Assembly: GCF_030704535.1 (NCBI RefSeq)
Contig: NC_081811.1
Coordinates: 2,682,501 to 2,746,500 of the forward strand
Direction: 5' to 3'
Origin: Vitis vinifera
Lineage: Eukaryota; Streptophyta; Magnoliopsida; Vitales; Vitaceae
DNA: 64,000 bases
In this document: positions 24,215 through 36,130 of the stretch, in pieces
Layout: each line of letters opens with the position of its first letter
How positions within the stretch are numbered: the first letter of the stretch is position 1
The notes under the pieces: generated by a model
Told to the model about the DNA's origin: nothing
Databases searched by the model: none
The model's input: the letters and a program-made list of their open reading frames with translations, nothing else
Program-made: the position numbers and the translations under genes

Positions 24215-25038
24215 TCACAACAGAGCAAACCCTAATATCTCCCCCCAATTCAATCCCTCCAGTGCCCACGGTTCATCTATAACTGCAATGATTGCCTCAA
24301 AGCCCTTGCCCAACAATCGATTCCTCTCAATGGATCCAGGGTTTTTCTGATGTTGCTGTTGAGGTTTGGTGGTCCCTATATCTTAAAGCTTCGTAAATGG
24401 TTGTGAATTATTGGTATTCGCTCTTGATACGGGGGTTTTATGTGTGATGCCATGAAGGGTAGATCTGTGGGAGTGGTTCGAGAATCTGGTTAGGTGTTGG
24501 TGATTTTTGGTGGGGTCTGTGTAGGTTATTGAATCATTGGTGCATGTTCGTGTTTTAATTGATCGTTGGTTCTGTGGATCTGTGATTTGGGTTTGTGTTT
24601 ATGCCCCATTTGAAGGAAACTTTGAGTTTATTTTCATGTTTTTGGGCTTTATTTAGTGGGTGAGTATCTCCCATTTTGTATCAGGTTGGATTTTTAGCTT
24701 TTGGAGTTTCTGGGTTTTGTTGATAGGTGCTTATTACCAGATACTTGCCTCGTATGAAACTTGTTGTGGATGTGGGTCCTTGCAAATTTGGAGCGTTGAT
24801 GCCAGTTTAGATGTGTTTTGAGAGGAATTGTGGCTGTTACATGTTATTGCCATCAAATTTTAGCTTTTAGGTTTTGAAGGTTTGTGGTGTTGTTGACTAG
24901 TGTTTGTTACTTTCTATCTGTGGAAACTTTCTTTGTATGAAGATTGACACAGATGTGGGTTGCAACAAATTAGGAGGGAATGGAAATTTCTAAATGTGTT
25001 ATTTGTATTATGTAAAGTTATAGAGAGGCAAGGACTCA
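24215..25038 (+). other. Probable leader (5' UTR, likely with intron) of the tubby-like gene
   Basis: From about 24215 the base composition shifts to transcript-like sequence (CAGAGCAAACCCTAATATCT, then CT-rich sequence), then becomes intron-like and GT-rich up to the start codon at 25039. The AAACCCTA motif (telo-box type) is common near plant transcription starts. I cannot place the splice sites with confidence. Confidence 0.35.
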
Positions 25039-28000
25039 ATGTCATTTAAGAGTATCATTCAGGATATGAGGGGGGAATTTGGGAGCATTTCTAGAAAAGG
25101 GTTTGAAGTGAAATTTAACTATGGGTTGAGATCACGGTCGCACCGGGTGGTTCAGGATAGTTCCATGGTGGTTGATGCGTTGAGACAGAGTTGTTGGGCT
25201 AACATGCCTCCTGAATTGCTGAGAGACGTGTTAATGAGGATAGAAGCATCTGAGAGTACTTGGCCTCCTCGGAAAAATGTGGTTGCTTGTGCTGGTGTGT
25301 GCAGAAGTTGGAGAGAAATCACTAAGGAAATTGTGAAAACCCCAGAACTGTCGGGCAAGTTGACGTTCCCCATCTCTTTGAAGCAGGTTTGAAATATTGT
25401 GCTTTTCAGAAACATAAATATGTTTTAATAAAACCATTTAGTTGTTATTTGATTGAACCTCATTTGTTTTATAATCGATTATGCCTTTGTTCTTTAATTA
25501 ATGTGTTTTTGATCATTTCAATTTTTGGCCATATGTCTTTATCTTCTCCTCAGGGTTGTGGTAACTAAATTTGGCTCTTATTCTTTAGATAAGGTTCTAT
25601 TTGTCACCAATGTTTTATTTATTTTATGAAGTAACATGCTATATTGGCATATGTATCCTTAAGAGGATTTGAAATTTGTTTAGAGGTCTTGGTTTTCATT
25701 GGTTTATAGATACTTCATTCTATGAAATTGGGGATGATTCTATTATCTAACATGTCTTGTAATTCTCGGCAATGGGAAAGGTAGGCAGGTCGACTATCTT
25801 AGTTAAGCTTCCAATCATGATCAGAACTGGTTTCACTATGAAACACTTGTGCATTTCTGATTTTGGTTCTGAATTGCGTGACTCCATGTTGAATTGTTTC
25901 ATTTTGGAAGATGATTAAAAAAACTAAATTTTTTCTCCTATGAATAATTGGTTTATCTAATGCTTGATTTATTTTCTAGTACAGCAATGCAGTCATCCTG
26001 ATTTATCTTGTATTTTTGCACTAAATTGGTCTTTCGTTATCCTTGAAAAATTTCCTATTCTTTTTTTTTTTTTTTATAACTATTTATCAAAATCTTTTGA
26101 CTTGATGAATCATCTGAACTGTTGGAAAAGATGGGTGTTTGGAACTATTTGTCTTCAAAGCAATTCAGAAAATGGCAACTTTATTTGGAAAATGACAAGG
26201 CATGGAGAAAATGCAAGTTTTGGAGAAAAACTCAGCATGGGCTGTCATTTTCTTTATGGTGGACTAATATGGAATATTCTCAAATAATTTGGGATTTTTG
26301 AAATATAGTGGATGAGTTTGTGAATAATTGAGAATATTATGAACATAAGCAAGATGAGTCAAACCTTTAGTTTGGTGCATGTTGTTTTAGTTGTTCGTTA
26401 ACACTAAGATTTCTTGGATTGTAAACCCTGAAAATATTGAAACTAATCCGGAAAAAAATGTTTACCATGTATATGCACAAGAAAGAAATTGGTATCTATA
26501 TTTATATAGAAGTAAATATATCTTTCTACACAAGTATATCCACATATGATATGAGAAAATAAAAATCTTGAGTAAAAATCTTTTCATTTTATAACTACGG
26601 GTGATTTAAAGTTATATCAATTAATGCATTAAGTTGCCAGACTAATAGTGATCAGTAAAAAGAATTTGTAGGGCAGGATCAAAAGTTTCAGTTAAAAGCA
26701 ATATAGAGCTGGGGTCACCTTTAGTATCATTATGCAGAACAATATGGATTAAGTTGCTTCTATCCTTATAAATGAATGTTAGTCTTCTAAACCAGTCCTG
26801 TTTCTGTAGTTAATTTTTATGATTCTGTGAATATTTGACTCTTGCAGGCATTGCATTAGAAATTATTCGAAGTCCTCTATGTGTGTTGGGGGGGGGGGGG
26901 GGGGGGGGTGGGGGGTGGAGGGTTTGTTGGATGCTGCTTTGTTATTAAAAATTGTTTTAATTTAATGCTACTTGTTTGGATGCTTATAATCTTCAACACA
27001 TTTGCCCATCCCTTTTTAAGCTCATATTTGAAAATCCTTTTTTTCCCCCAGCCTGGGCCAAGGGGCTCCCTCCTTCAGTGTTATATAAAGCGGAATCGTA
27101 GCAACCAAACATATCATCTCTATCTCGGCTTAAATCAAGGTGAATAACTAAACCCCATTTATTTTTTGATAAGTTGTTGTTCATTAATGAAGGCTTTCTT
27201 GCATATAGAACCTGCATTGATCCAGGTTCATTTGATGCATTTAGTTGTATGGTTGGATTGGTGAAGAGGTAGATGTCCTCATTCTTAATTATCAAGTAGG
27301 ATATTTAGAAGACAGTTTCTGTTTTCGAGTCTACTTTTTGAGCTGTAAATGTTTTAACTTTTTTGGTTTTGTCTGATCTGTTGATAGCTTCAACTGATGA
27401 TGGAAAGTTTCTTCTTGCTGCACGGAAGTGTAGACGTCCTACTTGCACAGACTATATCATCTCTCTTAATGCTGATGATGTTTCCAAGGGGAGCACCACT
27501 TATATTGGAAAGTTGAGGTATGTGTAGCTGTTGTATGAGGTGGCTGTTTCTCACTGATTATGTTGGCCCCGGTTTCACTATCTCATTTCCCTTGCTGACA
27601 GGTCAAATTTTCTGGGAACCAAGTTCACTGTCTATGATGCGCAGCCTCCAAATGCAGGAGCAAGGATTAGTAAATCTCGTTCAACCAGGCGACTGGGTTC
27701 AAGACAAGTCTCCCCTAGAGTCCCTGCTGGCAACTATCCTGTAGCCCACATTTCATATGAATTGAATGTCTTGGGTTCCAGGTAAGAAAGGTTCCTTGAA
27801 CTTCTCCCTCATCTAGAAAGAAACATGAATATGTGATGGGTAAAGATGGGAATAAAAATCTTATGACTATAGTAGCTTTACCTTATGTTTGGTTCCAAGA
27901 AAATAGTAAGGAAATAAGTTTTTTTTATAAGGAAAATGATTTTTTCATGTTCAGTTTTATTATGGAAAATACAAAGAAAAAAATTAAATGTAATTGAAAT

Positions 28001-28727
28001 TAATTAGAAACTTATGCACGGTCAAATTATTTAATTATTATATAAAAGAGTTAAAATAAGTGAAATAAGTTTAAAAGTAGCATAAAAAATAATTTATTGA
28101 CTTTAAATCCGTTTTATATTTTCCTTCACTTCTTCTTTCCCTCTACTTTTCCTTTCTATTTTCTTTCCCTCACATCTTCCTAGAAACAAGCATAACCTTT
28201 GGGACGTGAGTTTTGTTTATATGTATTAACTCAAAATTTCATCCTGTGAAACCAGGGGTCCAAGGAGAATGCAGTGTGTCATGGATGCCATCCCTGCCAA
28301 TGCCATTGAGCCAGGAGGAGTGGCCCCCACCCAAACTGAATTTGTTCTTAGCAATGTGGATTCCTTTCCATCCTTCCCATTTTTCAGATCAAAATCTAAC
28401 CGAACAGAGAGTTTGCATTCTGGGCCTTTGTCTGGCCCAAAAGATGAAATGCTGGTTTTGAAAAACAAGGCCCCTAGGTGGCATGAGCAACTCCAATGCT
28501 GGTGTCTGAACTTCAATGGACGGGTGACAGTTGCTTCAGTAAAGAATTTTCAGCTGGTTGCTTCTGCAGAGAATGGAGTTGCTGGTCAGGAGCATGAAAA
28601 TGTCATTCTCCAGTTTGGAAAAGTGGGAAAGGATGTGTTCACCATGGATTACCAGTATCCAATCTCAGCTTTTCAGGCATTTGCCATCTGCCTCAGCAGC
28701 TTTGACACCAAAATTGCTTGTGAGTGA
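25039..28727 (+). CDS. Tubby-like F-box protein (TLP3-like)
   Basis: Five coding exons: 25039-25386, 27052-27139, 27388-27517, 27602-27781 and 28256-28727. Total 1218 nt, 405 residues plus TGA, matching the usual plant TLP length. All junctions are GT-AG and keep frame. The start [20 protein letters not shown] is the conserved TLP N-terminus. The F-box lies at about residues 54-105 ([20 protein letters not shown]). The tubby domain follows (about 117-405), with [40 protein letters not shown] and [15 protein letters not shown], and the typical C-terminus [10 protein letters not shown]. Plant TLPs tether to the plasma membrane through phosphoinositide binding and can pair with SKP1-type adaptors. 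They are linked to ABA and stress responses. Which TLP orthologue this is remains unresolved. Confidence 0.94.
26888..26915 (+). repeat. Poly-G tract in intron 1 of the tubby-like gene
   Basis: There are 21 consecutive G, one T, then six G, followed by further G-rich sequence to about 26931. The run is inside intron 1 on the coding strand, about 140 bp before exon 2, so the transcript would be G-rich and could form a quadruplex. Homopolymer length may be misread. Confidence 0.85.
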
Positions 28728-28758
28728 ATGACTGACTAGCAGGTGTGGATCCTATACT

Positions 28759-28807
28759 ATGCCCAGCCACAAAGATTTATTAGATGCCCAGCCACAAAGA
28801 TTTATTA
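28759..28807 (+). repeat. 25-bp tandem duplication in the tubby-like 3' UTR
   Basis: A unit beginning ATGCCCAGCCACAAAGATTT is present twice back to back (28759-28783 and 28784-28807), starting about 30 bp after the stop codon. The copies are identical apart from the junction base, so the duplication looks recent. Confidence 0.9.
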
Positions 28808-29559
28808 AGTCATTATCATCCTCAAGAATATTTTTTTCATGGCTCTTGATTGAATGTTTTGATTGTTGCTGTATTCTTATATGGCAAGCTGTTCACTCAT
28901 GTATCATCATAAATGTGACCTAGACGAACATTCAGACTTATTCTTCAAAATGTTTCCCCTTAGTGTGTTCCTTTGATATGATTATCTCTATTCTCATGGG
29001 ACAAACTGTCCTGTTACTTTAGTGTTCTGTGGGGTTATGGCTCATATCAAAGGCTCTCCACAATCCTATGCTCTTTCAGTTAGTGTTTTCCTAATCCATT
29101 TCTCTTGGATTTTAAGCTGCTGAAGTTCTTGAATTTTACCTCACAGGTGTTGCCAGATGCGACTGAAGTGATCTGGAAAGGCAATTGTAGTGCTGTGGCT
29201 TGTCAGTGTGCAACAAAGCTTTGGTAGTGCAATCACCTTCCTGTTTCTTCCTAAGTAGTGAGGGTTTTCTTTCTATTTTTTTCTCTGTACATAAGCTGCT
29301 TCTATTATGAGCGAAACGTGCCTGTGCCCATGTTGGTTGTGGTCTCGCTAGCACCCTTCATCCTCTGGGTCATTGACTGTTAGAAACTGAACACCTGAAT
29401 TGTGTATGGCTGGCTTTGCGAGTTTGTCAGTTGGGTTCCTTCAGTGTTGCTTCTGTTTTCTTCTATCATGTAATTTTGGAGTTCCATTTCCGGTTGCTTG
29501 TAACAGTTCTTTGAAGAAACCTTCTGAAATAGTATACAAATCTCCCCTCTGTTTTAGAT

Positions 29560-31400
29560 GTTTAACATTCCCCCATTGATGCATTTATTCTTTCAACAGC
29601 TAATGGGAAGGACTGCTTTACTCTCATGTGCTTGTTTTTGGAGACATCTGGTTATAAACTTGGATTAGAGGTAAACTAGTTCGATTTGTGAACGAAATTT
29701 CCCTTCATACTCATATTGCAATATTGCATTGCATTTTCCAGAAAAATTATCTAAATGTTAACACAGATTGGCAATTGGGTATCTACTAACTGCTTCATAT
29801 TCATGGAAGCTATGAAACAAGTCTCCAAAGCAGTAGTCATAGAGAAGTCCCATACCCAGCAACATATATTTCAATGATACATAGGAAACTGGAGTACAAC
29901 AAAGCTCATGATAAAGACCACTCTGTACAGCATGTTAGGTAAATTGAGAGCATAGCAGCACATTGTTCTCTGCCTTTCAGTTAGGTTTTATGCTCTCTGC
30001 CTTTCTGTTGCTTTTAGTGTGAGTGGGTGTGGAATCAAATTTGGGATTCGCATCACATGAATTTGATTTCCAAATCAAATGAAAAATCTAAAGTATTGAT
30101 TTGATACTATATCAAACTTTCAATCCAAGTCTTCCAATTGCATGGTGAGATTTGAATCATTCAGTGAAGGTACAGGCAAATGGAACGAATGAAGGTACAA
30201 ACAAATGGAGCGAAGATGCAAATTAATAAAATTGAAATATGAAAAAAGGAAAAATGGATCCATGGCATAAAACAAAAAGATTTGAGACTTATTTTGGTAA
30301 AAACACTTGGTTGGCTATGTAAAATCATTTGTATATTTGGTTGATTGAATATGTAATATGCATATTTTAAGATATTATTTATTTTATAATGATATGTATA
30401 TCTCATTTCTCTCCACAATATCATTAAATTTTCTTTATAAAGAATGAGGTGGAGATGTTATTTTAGGTATTATTTTATTTTATTTTCAAATAAAGATGAG
30501 AAATGATGACAGATACAATATCATATTGTATCTCATTGTTAATCAAACATGGGATAAGGTATAAATTCCATATAAAGCCCCCTCTCAACCTTTTTCCAGC
30601 TCCGCCCCTGCTTGACATCGATGTGCCATAAAATGTAGATGCTTTCATCCATGGTAGATGACAAAAGGTGCTTGTGTTTCTTAACTTAGCAATGACGGTT
30701 ACGCCATGTACATGATAATGTTTATATCATCTACATCTTTAAACAACGATTCTTTTGCGAATGTTCCCTCCAAAATACTTGTGCCCAGATAATCTTTAAT
30801 ACCATTACGAGAGTATTAATTTTGACACAATATCGTATGACTAATTCGACTATTTATATTTATAATCGATTAAATTAAATATTTATTCCATAAATTGATT
30901 GAAGACCAACCTTAATTACTTCTAAAATTGATCATACCAATTGGACTCCATTCCAAGATATTTCATTCCACCATCTTATAGAGACTCCAATAAGTGTTAC
31001 TAATTTAAATTGCTAAACTTTATGTCATAATGTATATTATGCTCTAACCTCTAATACAAGTTCGACATTCATGTGGCACGCATATGAGATGCAAGCAAAT
31101 CACAACAAATTTATGAGTGCTCCTCCGCATCAAAGCCCAACAGAGTATACAAGAAAAATAGTTTGCAGACACTGCATAGACCTTACTGTTTGCTACCTAA
31201 TTGCAGTTCAATATTCAGATCAACTGGATGATAAATACTCTCAGGTCTAATTATTTATAGATAGTCCACCTTTCTGATAGATCCAACACAGGAAATAAAA
31301 AGACAAAATGTGGAAGAAACTGGTTGGTCAAAGAGGGTTTAAGCTTGTCATGGAGAAAGCCAGAGCTTATTATAAGGTAGATCCAAGCACACAGGCAAAT
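29560..31400. other. Intergenic region between the tubby-like and glycine-rich genes
   Basis: The first part is the end of the tubby-like 3' UTR, since AATAGTATACAAATCTCCCC at about 29528 still looks transcribed. The rest is mixed-composition sequence with no supported gene, RNA or element. The convergent glycine-rich gene ends at 31407. Confidence 0.5.
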
Positions 31401-31406
31401 CTCAGA

Positions 31407-31918
31407 TCAGAAGGGAGGGCCGCCTCCAGGAGGGCCGTAAGGTCCGCGAGGTCCACCGAAGCAGTCTTGTAGCAACCAGCAACAGCAGAGGCAGTAGAAG
31501 CTGCATATATCAAAAAGGAAAAACATGTGATTTGAAAAGCACTGGATTAATTAACCATTTTGAGAAGAATCTTTACTTTATGCCCTTCAACGAATTCACA
31601 TGACTAAGAATCAGTTAAATACAGAAGATAAAAAGAAAAAAAGTCCAACATTATCATACTCTAGTCTGGAAATGGATCATACCAAGAAGATATCATGTTG
31701 CATATACCATTTGCAAACCCACCAAAGAATCCACCGGGGCCAAAACCAGGTCCTCCGGGGCCAAAACCAGGGCCTCCGGGGCCAAAACCAGGGCCTCCAG
31801 GGCCAAAACCAGGGCCTCCGGGGCCAAAACCAGGGCCTCCGGGGCCAAAACCAGGTCCTCCAGGGCCAGGGCCCCAACCCCCAGGACCACCTGGTCCACC
31901 AGGTCCACCAGGTCCCAT
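31407..31918 (-). CDS. Glycine-rich protein with cysteine-rich C-terminus
   Basis: Two exons: 31918-31683 (236 nt) and 31500-31407 (94 nt). The split Cys codon joins at a TTG/GTATGA donor and a TATGCAG acceptor. Total 330 nt, 109 residues plus TGA. The N-terminal half is Gly/Pro repeats, GPGGPG then about six GPGGPGF heptads, each encoded by a 21-bp direct repeat. A short FFGGFANGICNMISS segment follows, then the Cys cluster CFYCLCCCWLLQDCFGG and a GPRGPYGPPGGGPPF tail. The Cys/aromatic segment looks membrane-associated, like the cysteine-rich modules of small plant stress proteins. The start is set by an in-frame TAG just upstream of the ATG. The unspliced frame would end after WYDPFPD and lose the Cys module. 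The function is not known to me. Confidence 0.8.
31738..31860 (-). repeat. 21-bp coding repeat (GPGGPGF heptads)
   Basis: About six direct copies of a 21-bp unit (plus-strand form GGCCAAAACCAGGGCCTCCG) lie inside exon 1 of the glycine-rich gene. They differ only at a few third positions (CCGGGG versus CCAGGG, GGGCC versus GGTCC). The copies are nearly identical, which fits recent unequal exchange or slippage, so allele length may vary. Confidence 0.9.
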
Positions 31919-32045
31919 CACAGTGCTCTACCCTGTGGAACTGAAGCAGATACCACACACACGAAGAGGAAGAGCCAGAAAGATATTTCAGAGTCTGGAT
32001 CCAATATGATATTTGTGTAAGGAAGCCTAAGGATCTAGAATTTTT

Positions 32046-32060
32046 CCCCGCATATAAAGA
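32046..32060 (-). promoter_or_regulatory. TATA-like box of the glycine-rich gene
   Basis: On the minus strand CTTTATATGCGGGG lies about 130 bp upstream of the start codon, giving a plausible leader of about 100 nt. No other regulatory site is called. Confidence 0.4.
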
Positions 32061-32069
32061 ATAAAGTTC

Positions 32070-34275
32070 ATGGGAATTGAGGAGTTTCCTTAGCCTGAAA
32101 GCTTTGTAGGTTTATCTACAGGTCTGTAACAACATGTCCATCCACTTCACACCTGAAAACACCCAGTCAAACCATAAAACTACCAGTCTTCTTCAAACCT
32201 ACCACTCAAAGCCAAATATTTTGTCGGTCATGCCGACCATACATGTTAGCCTGTTTTATGACAAATCAAATCATTCAAATCCTAGACAATTTCTTGTAGA
32301 TCGAACTGCCCCCCACAATGTTGTTTCCACTAGCACTCATATTAATGAGAAGTTGTTTGGTTAATATAATCTGCTTAATTGAGAAGACGTTTGTTTTTTT
32401 GGTTTTTTGTTGAAAACAATTTGCTTTCAGAGTTTTTTTTTATTTTCTTTTTATGACTTATTATAAATATTTTGCTATATAGAAATCAAAATCTTTGATT
32501 TTTTTTAAATAAAAAAAGTAACATGTTAGTTTTTCTTTATTTTTTAATATTTAATAAAAATAAAATATGAAAAAACAAATAATTTAATACTTAACTCTAT
32601 AATACATTAAAATTCTATTTAGAATTAAGTAAAAAAATCAAAGATCACGATCAATACTAAAACAAAACAATTCACAGTAATACAAGTTTTGGGAAATGAC
32701 CATCCAAGAAAAGGATTGGTGAGTAATGGACCAAAGTAGAAAAGCCTAAAATAGCCACAACAAAAAGAAATGGAAAATTTTGAATCTGATATAGATTGAG
32801 GGTGCAGAATACTAAAAAAACATTCAAGAACAAAAGCAAACTATTAACCATGCATTTTAGCTTATCATCTTCATCTACATTTGCAAAGACACAAGCTGGT
32901 AAGTTGGGTGACTAATGTTAGCATTCTAGCTATGGGATGCCACGACAAGGGCATGTATAACCGAGTGATGTGGCTTGGAAAACATAACCGTGACTGAGGT
33001 TGCGGCTTACGATGATATGCATTGGTGGGAACTAGGTGGAGGCAGCCTTGAATGATGAAAGTGGGCTAAGTGGCTAGAAAATAGTGCCTCAAGTGGGTTG
33101 TGAGAGGCATTACAAAGGCACACAAGAAGCTAGCACATGTTGCATGACTTGTGGGCACCGTATATATATAACAATGGTAGCACATGATAACACATTCATA
33201 TGGGCACTGCAAGTGTTGGATGTTGGTGCTTGATGGGCTTCCTATGTTGCTAAGATCTAAGAAAATTTTCATAAGTGATGAGGTATTTTTTTTCGTATTT
33301 TCTATATAAGTATCCATTATGCCTATGGAAGCAACCTTGATGTCTCCTCTTGATAGATCGAAAAAGGCCCAAAATGCACTTTAAAAAGGAGGTGGTAGTC
33401 TCATTTGGATAACCCAAGGGTGCGTGCTATGACATGGCATGGGCACAATTGAGGCACGCCAAGACTCTCCACGGACCAGTACAGGACACCATTAGGGCTT
33501 GCACTCACCCAGTGCATGAACACGGAACCATGAGTTGAGCAGGCCACATAGCACATGTGAGCTATGTGGCTGAAATAAGGCGGAATATTAGAAATTTGGT
33601 GCATAGGTTGCATGTGGGTAATTCTATATCGTGAACCTTGGGCACAACCAAAGTCACAAGACCCTAAAATACATGATGAAAGGTTCTCGTGTTAAAAACG
33701 GTTGGCTTGGGAAGACATACATTGGCACCTAAGTGCATGAATGCATACCAAAAGAAAGGGAGCATGTAAGGGACATGCCTAAGAGGCAACTCCTCGGGGT
33801 TGGTTGAGCATGGGCTCGTGGCTGTCATAGGTGGGCGATTACTAAGGTTACTGATTCAAGGAGAGATGGTTGCTTTTCATAAAAAAGTAGGGGGTTGCAG
33901 CGTATGTGGGACACTTGGCGGCACCAGATGAGAAGCTAGGGACCTTAAGAACCAACCAAGACAGGTGGCAAAACATGAACTATGTCTAAAAAATGTCGGA
34001 AAACTTGATCGATTACTTAAGAGTAAGTTATAGCCCATTAGAGGTGGCAAAATTTGATATAATTTTTCGACATGAATAAAATTCAACATGCCTTTTATAG
34101 GTTTGGATTGAGTAAAATTGGGTTTAGGCCAAATTCATATTGACTTGTATAACCCATTTAACAAATAGGTAGTTTTTGGGTCAATTTGCACATAACACGA
34201 ATTTAATTTGAATTGATTCATTTAATGATTCTATTAACTATCATAATTATAACTTTAAACTATTTAACTTATATT
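32070..34275. other. Intergenic region, no supported gene
   Basis: 32070-32900 is AT-rich. 32900-34080 is less biased and contains many CATG/GGCA-type words but no sustained frame or recognisable protein. It may be a strongly decayed element. 34080-34275 (CCCATTTAACAAATAGGTAG, GGGTCAATTTGC) resembles a dispersed plant repeat that also continues to the right of the plastid rRNA fragment. Confidence 0.4.
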
Positions 34276-34850
34276 TGAGGCGTGCAAAGGTTTCATCGGG
34301 CCGAACGAAGATCGACCCTCGAGTGCAAAGATAGAAGGGAGCTTGACTGCAAGATCCACCAGTCGAGCAGGGATGAAAGTTGGCCTTAGTGATTCGACGG
34401 TGCCAAGTGGAAGGGTCATCGCTCAACGGATAAAAGTTACTCTAGGGATAACAGACTAATCTTCCCCAAGAGCTCACATTGGCGGGAAGGTTTGGCACCT
34501 TGATGTCGGCTCTTCGCCACCTGGGGCTGTAGTATGTTCTAAGGGTTGGATTGTTCGCCCATTAAAAAGAATTGTGAGTTGGGTTCAGAATGTCATGAGA
34601 CAGTTTGGTCCATATCCGGTGTAGGCGTTAGAGCATTGAGAGGACCTTTCCCTAGTACGAGAGGATCGGGAATGACGCACCTCTGGTGTACCAGTTATTG
34701 TGCCCACGGTAAACGCTAGGTAGCCAAGTGCGGAGTGGATAACTTTTGAAAACATCTAAGTAGTAAGCCCACCCAAAGATGAGTGCTCTCCTATTCTGAC
34801 TTCCTCAGAGCCTCCAGTAGCACAACTGAGACAGCGACGGGTTCTCTATC
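34276..34850 (+). rRNA. Plastid 23S rRNA 3' fragment in nuclear DNA (NUPT), non-functional
   Basis: About 575 bp match the 3' part of chloroplast 23S rRNA as I know it. Landmarks include GTGCAAAGG, GGGAGCTTGACTGCAAGA, AACGGATAAAAGTTACTCTA then GGGATAACAG, the GGCACCTTGATGTCGGCTCT block of the peptidyl-transferase centre, GGTTCAGAATGTCATGAGAC, CCTTTCCCTAGTACGAGAGG (sarcin-ricin loop) and AAGTAGTAAGCCCACCC. Many differences are C-to-T or G-to-A, often at former CpG sites. The rest of the rRNA operon is missing and both flanks are AT-rich nuclear sequence, so this is a transferred, decaying fragment and not a working rRNA gene. Confidence 0.93.
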
Positions 34851-35990
34851 TGTTTTAAATTTGTAATAAATCAATTAAATCATAAATATATTTAGCTGAG
34901 ACAACTTGATTATTAAATAACAATCTGATTATTAAATGAATTACACAACTGCTACCTATTTAAAAATTATATAGTATTTAGGTTTATGTTTGTGAGATAA
35001 TATCATTCATGTCGGATTTTGGGTTAACCTATGTCATAGTATATCTAGCTATTGACATAATATGAATACGACCCACCAACATAAATTACAAACAATATGA
35101 CAGATGATACATGTGAAAAGACAGAGTTTCCGCATAAGTTTAGTGCAATTTTATAAGCCATGATTTCTTGTGGGTTACATCCCATAAGTTGTTAGTGTTC
35201 ATTGTATCATTATATGTGGACTGCATTGTGGGCTTAGGTGTTAGAGCCATCACAAGGAAAAAATTGTGGTAGTTAATTCTTGTGACAACTAACTTGGTGA
35301 CACCTGAGTAAACTTATTGAATAGGAAAATACCAATTAGCTAAGATTTGTCAAAAGCTTGTTATCAACGACTTCTTCATACACCAAACTTAGTAGATTTG
35401 GTGTTTCTAATGAAGTTTGAGGTTGAGATTATTATCAACATGCCATCAGTGCCATACTAAATATGTACATTTGGTTCTCCCCTCCAACACTGTTCCTGGA
35501 TCCTATTGTCATCAAATCGGATGGGATGTATGCACTAACATTTTCTCACCATTCTCACTCCACCCCCTGAAGAGGAAGCCACCTCAGCTGTAAGAAGCAC
35601 ACCTAAGCATCCAGTCATGGTTCATAGCATCAACTCAAAACTTGGAGTCTTTATCTTTGGTTTTTCAAATCTCACCCAATCAGTCACTTTCTTTGTTGCA
35701 TTTCAAGCTTCTGAAACAACAGAACTTCCATGGTTTCTTGCTTCCCCAGTTAGGGTTTCAGGGTTGGCAAAATGGGGTTTTAATTGTATGGCTTATCAAC
35801 CCCCCACCTAAAAAAAATGGTCTCCTAGTGTTTTTTCTGGTTAGAAAAACAACAGAAATTGATGTTTAGTGTTCTCCTAACCATGAGGAAAAACAAACTT
35901 GAGAATCAACCCAGGTCATCTGCAAATCAGGAAAACTGAATGAAGTTTTGCTTTAAAAAAAAATGCGCAAATTCAATTCAAAAATTGTGT
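34851..35990. other. Intergenic region right of the plastid fragment
   Basis: 34851-35090 continues AT-rich dispersed-repeat-like sequence (GGGTTAACCTATGTCA, GAATACGACCCACCAAC). The remainder has mixed composition without a supported gene. Short ORFs at 35617-35869 show no family features. Confidence 0.45.
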
Positions 35991-36014
35991 AATTAAAATA
36001 AAAATGGCCTCAGA

Positions 36015-36101
36015 TTAGCATTTTGGCACATTCTTCCTTGCCTCAACAACCCCATGGTAAGCATAATCTACCACAGTGCGCAAATAGTTGTTGACGCTCA
36101 T
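36015..36101 (-). CDS. Possible 28-residue small protein or terminal exon
   Basis: On the minus strand an ATG at 36101 opens a 28-residue frame (begins MSVNNYLRTVVDYAYHGVVE, ends in ...KNVPKC, TAA at 36015). Its amino-acid composition looks like real protein. Upstream on the same strand, 36145-36640 has intron-like sequence with a palindromic motif, and 36650-36730 is leader-like GC-richer sequence containing AAACCCTAG. A short gene with a leader exon, leader intron and tiny coding exon is therefore possible. I do not recognise the product, and it could also be the remnant of a larger gene. Confidence 0.3.
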   Translation of the reverse strand: MSVNNYLRTVVDYAYHGVVEARKNVPKC

Positions 36102-36130
36102 GCCCAAAAGTTGTCATCACCGGCAATAAC

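Noticed and set aside
25964-26287. 107-codon frame in intron 1 of the tubby-like gene
   Set aside because: It is Phe-rich and intronic, without splice sites or domain features.
31600-32009. Plus-strand and alternative minus frames over the 21-bp repeat
   Set aside because: The repeat length is a multiple of three, so every frame stays open. Only the GPGGPGF frame joins properly to exon 2.
34276-34850. Working nuclear or plastid rRNA gene
   Set aside because: Only the 3' part of plastid 23S is present, with heavy decay and no other operon genes.
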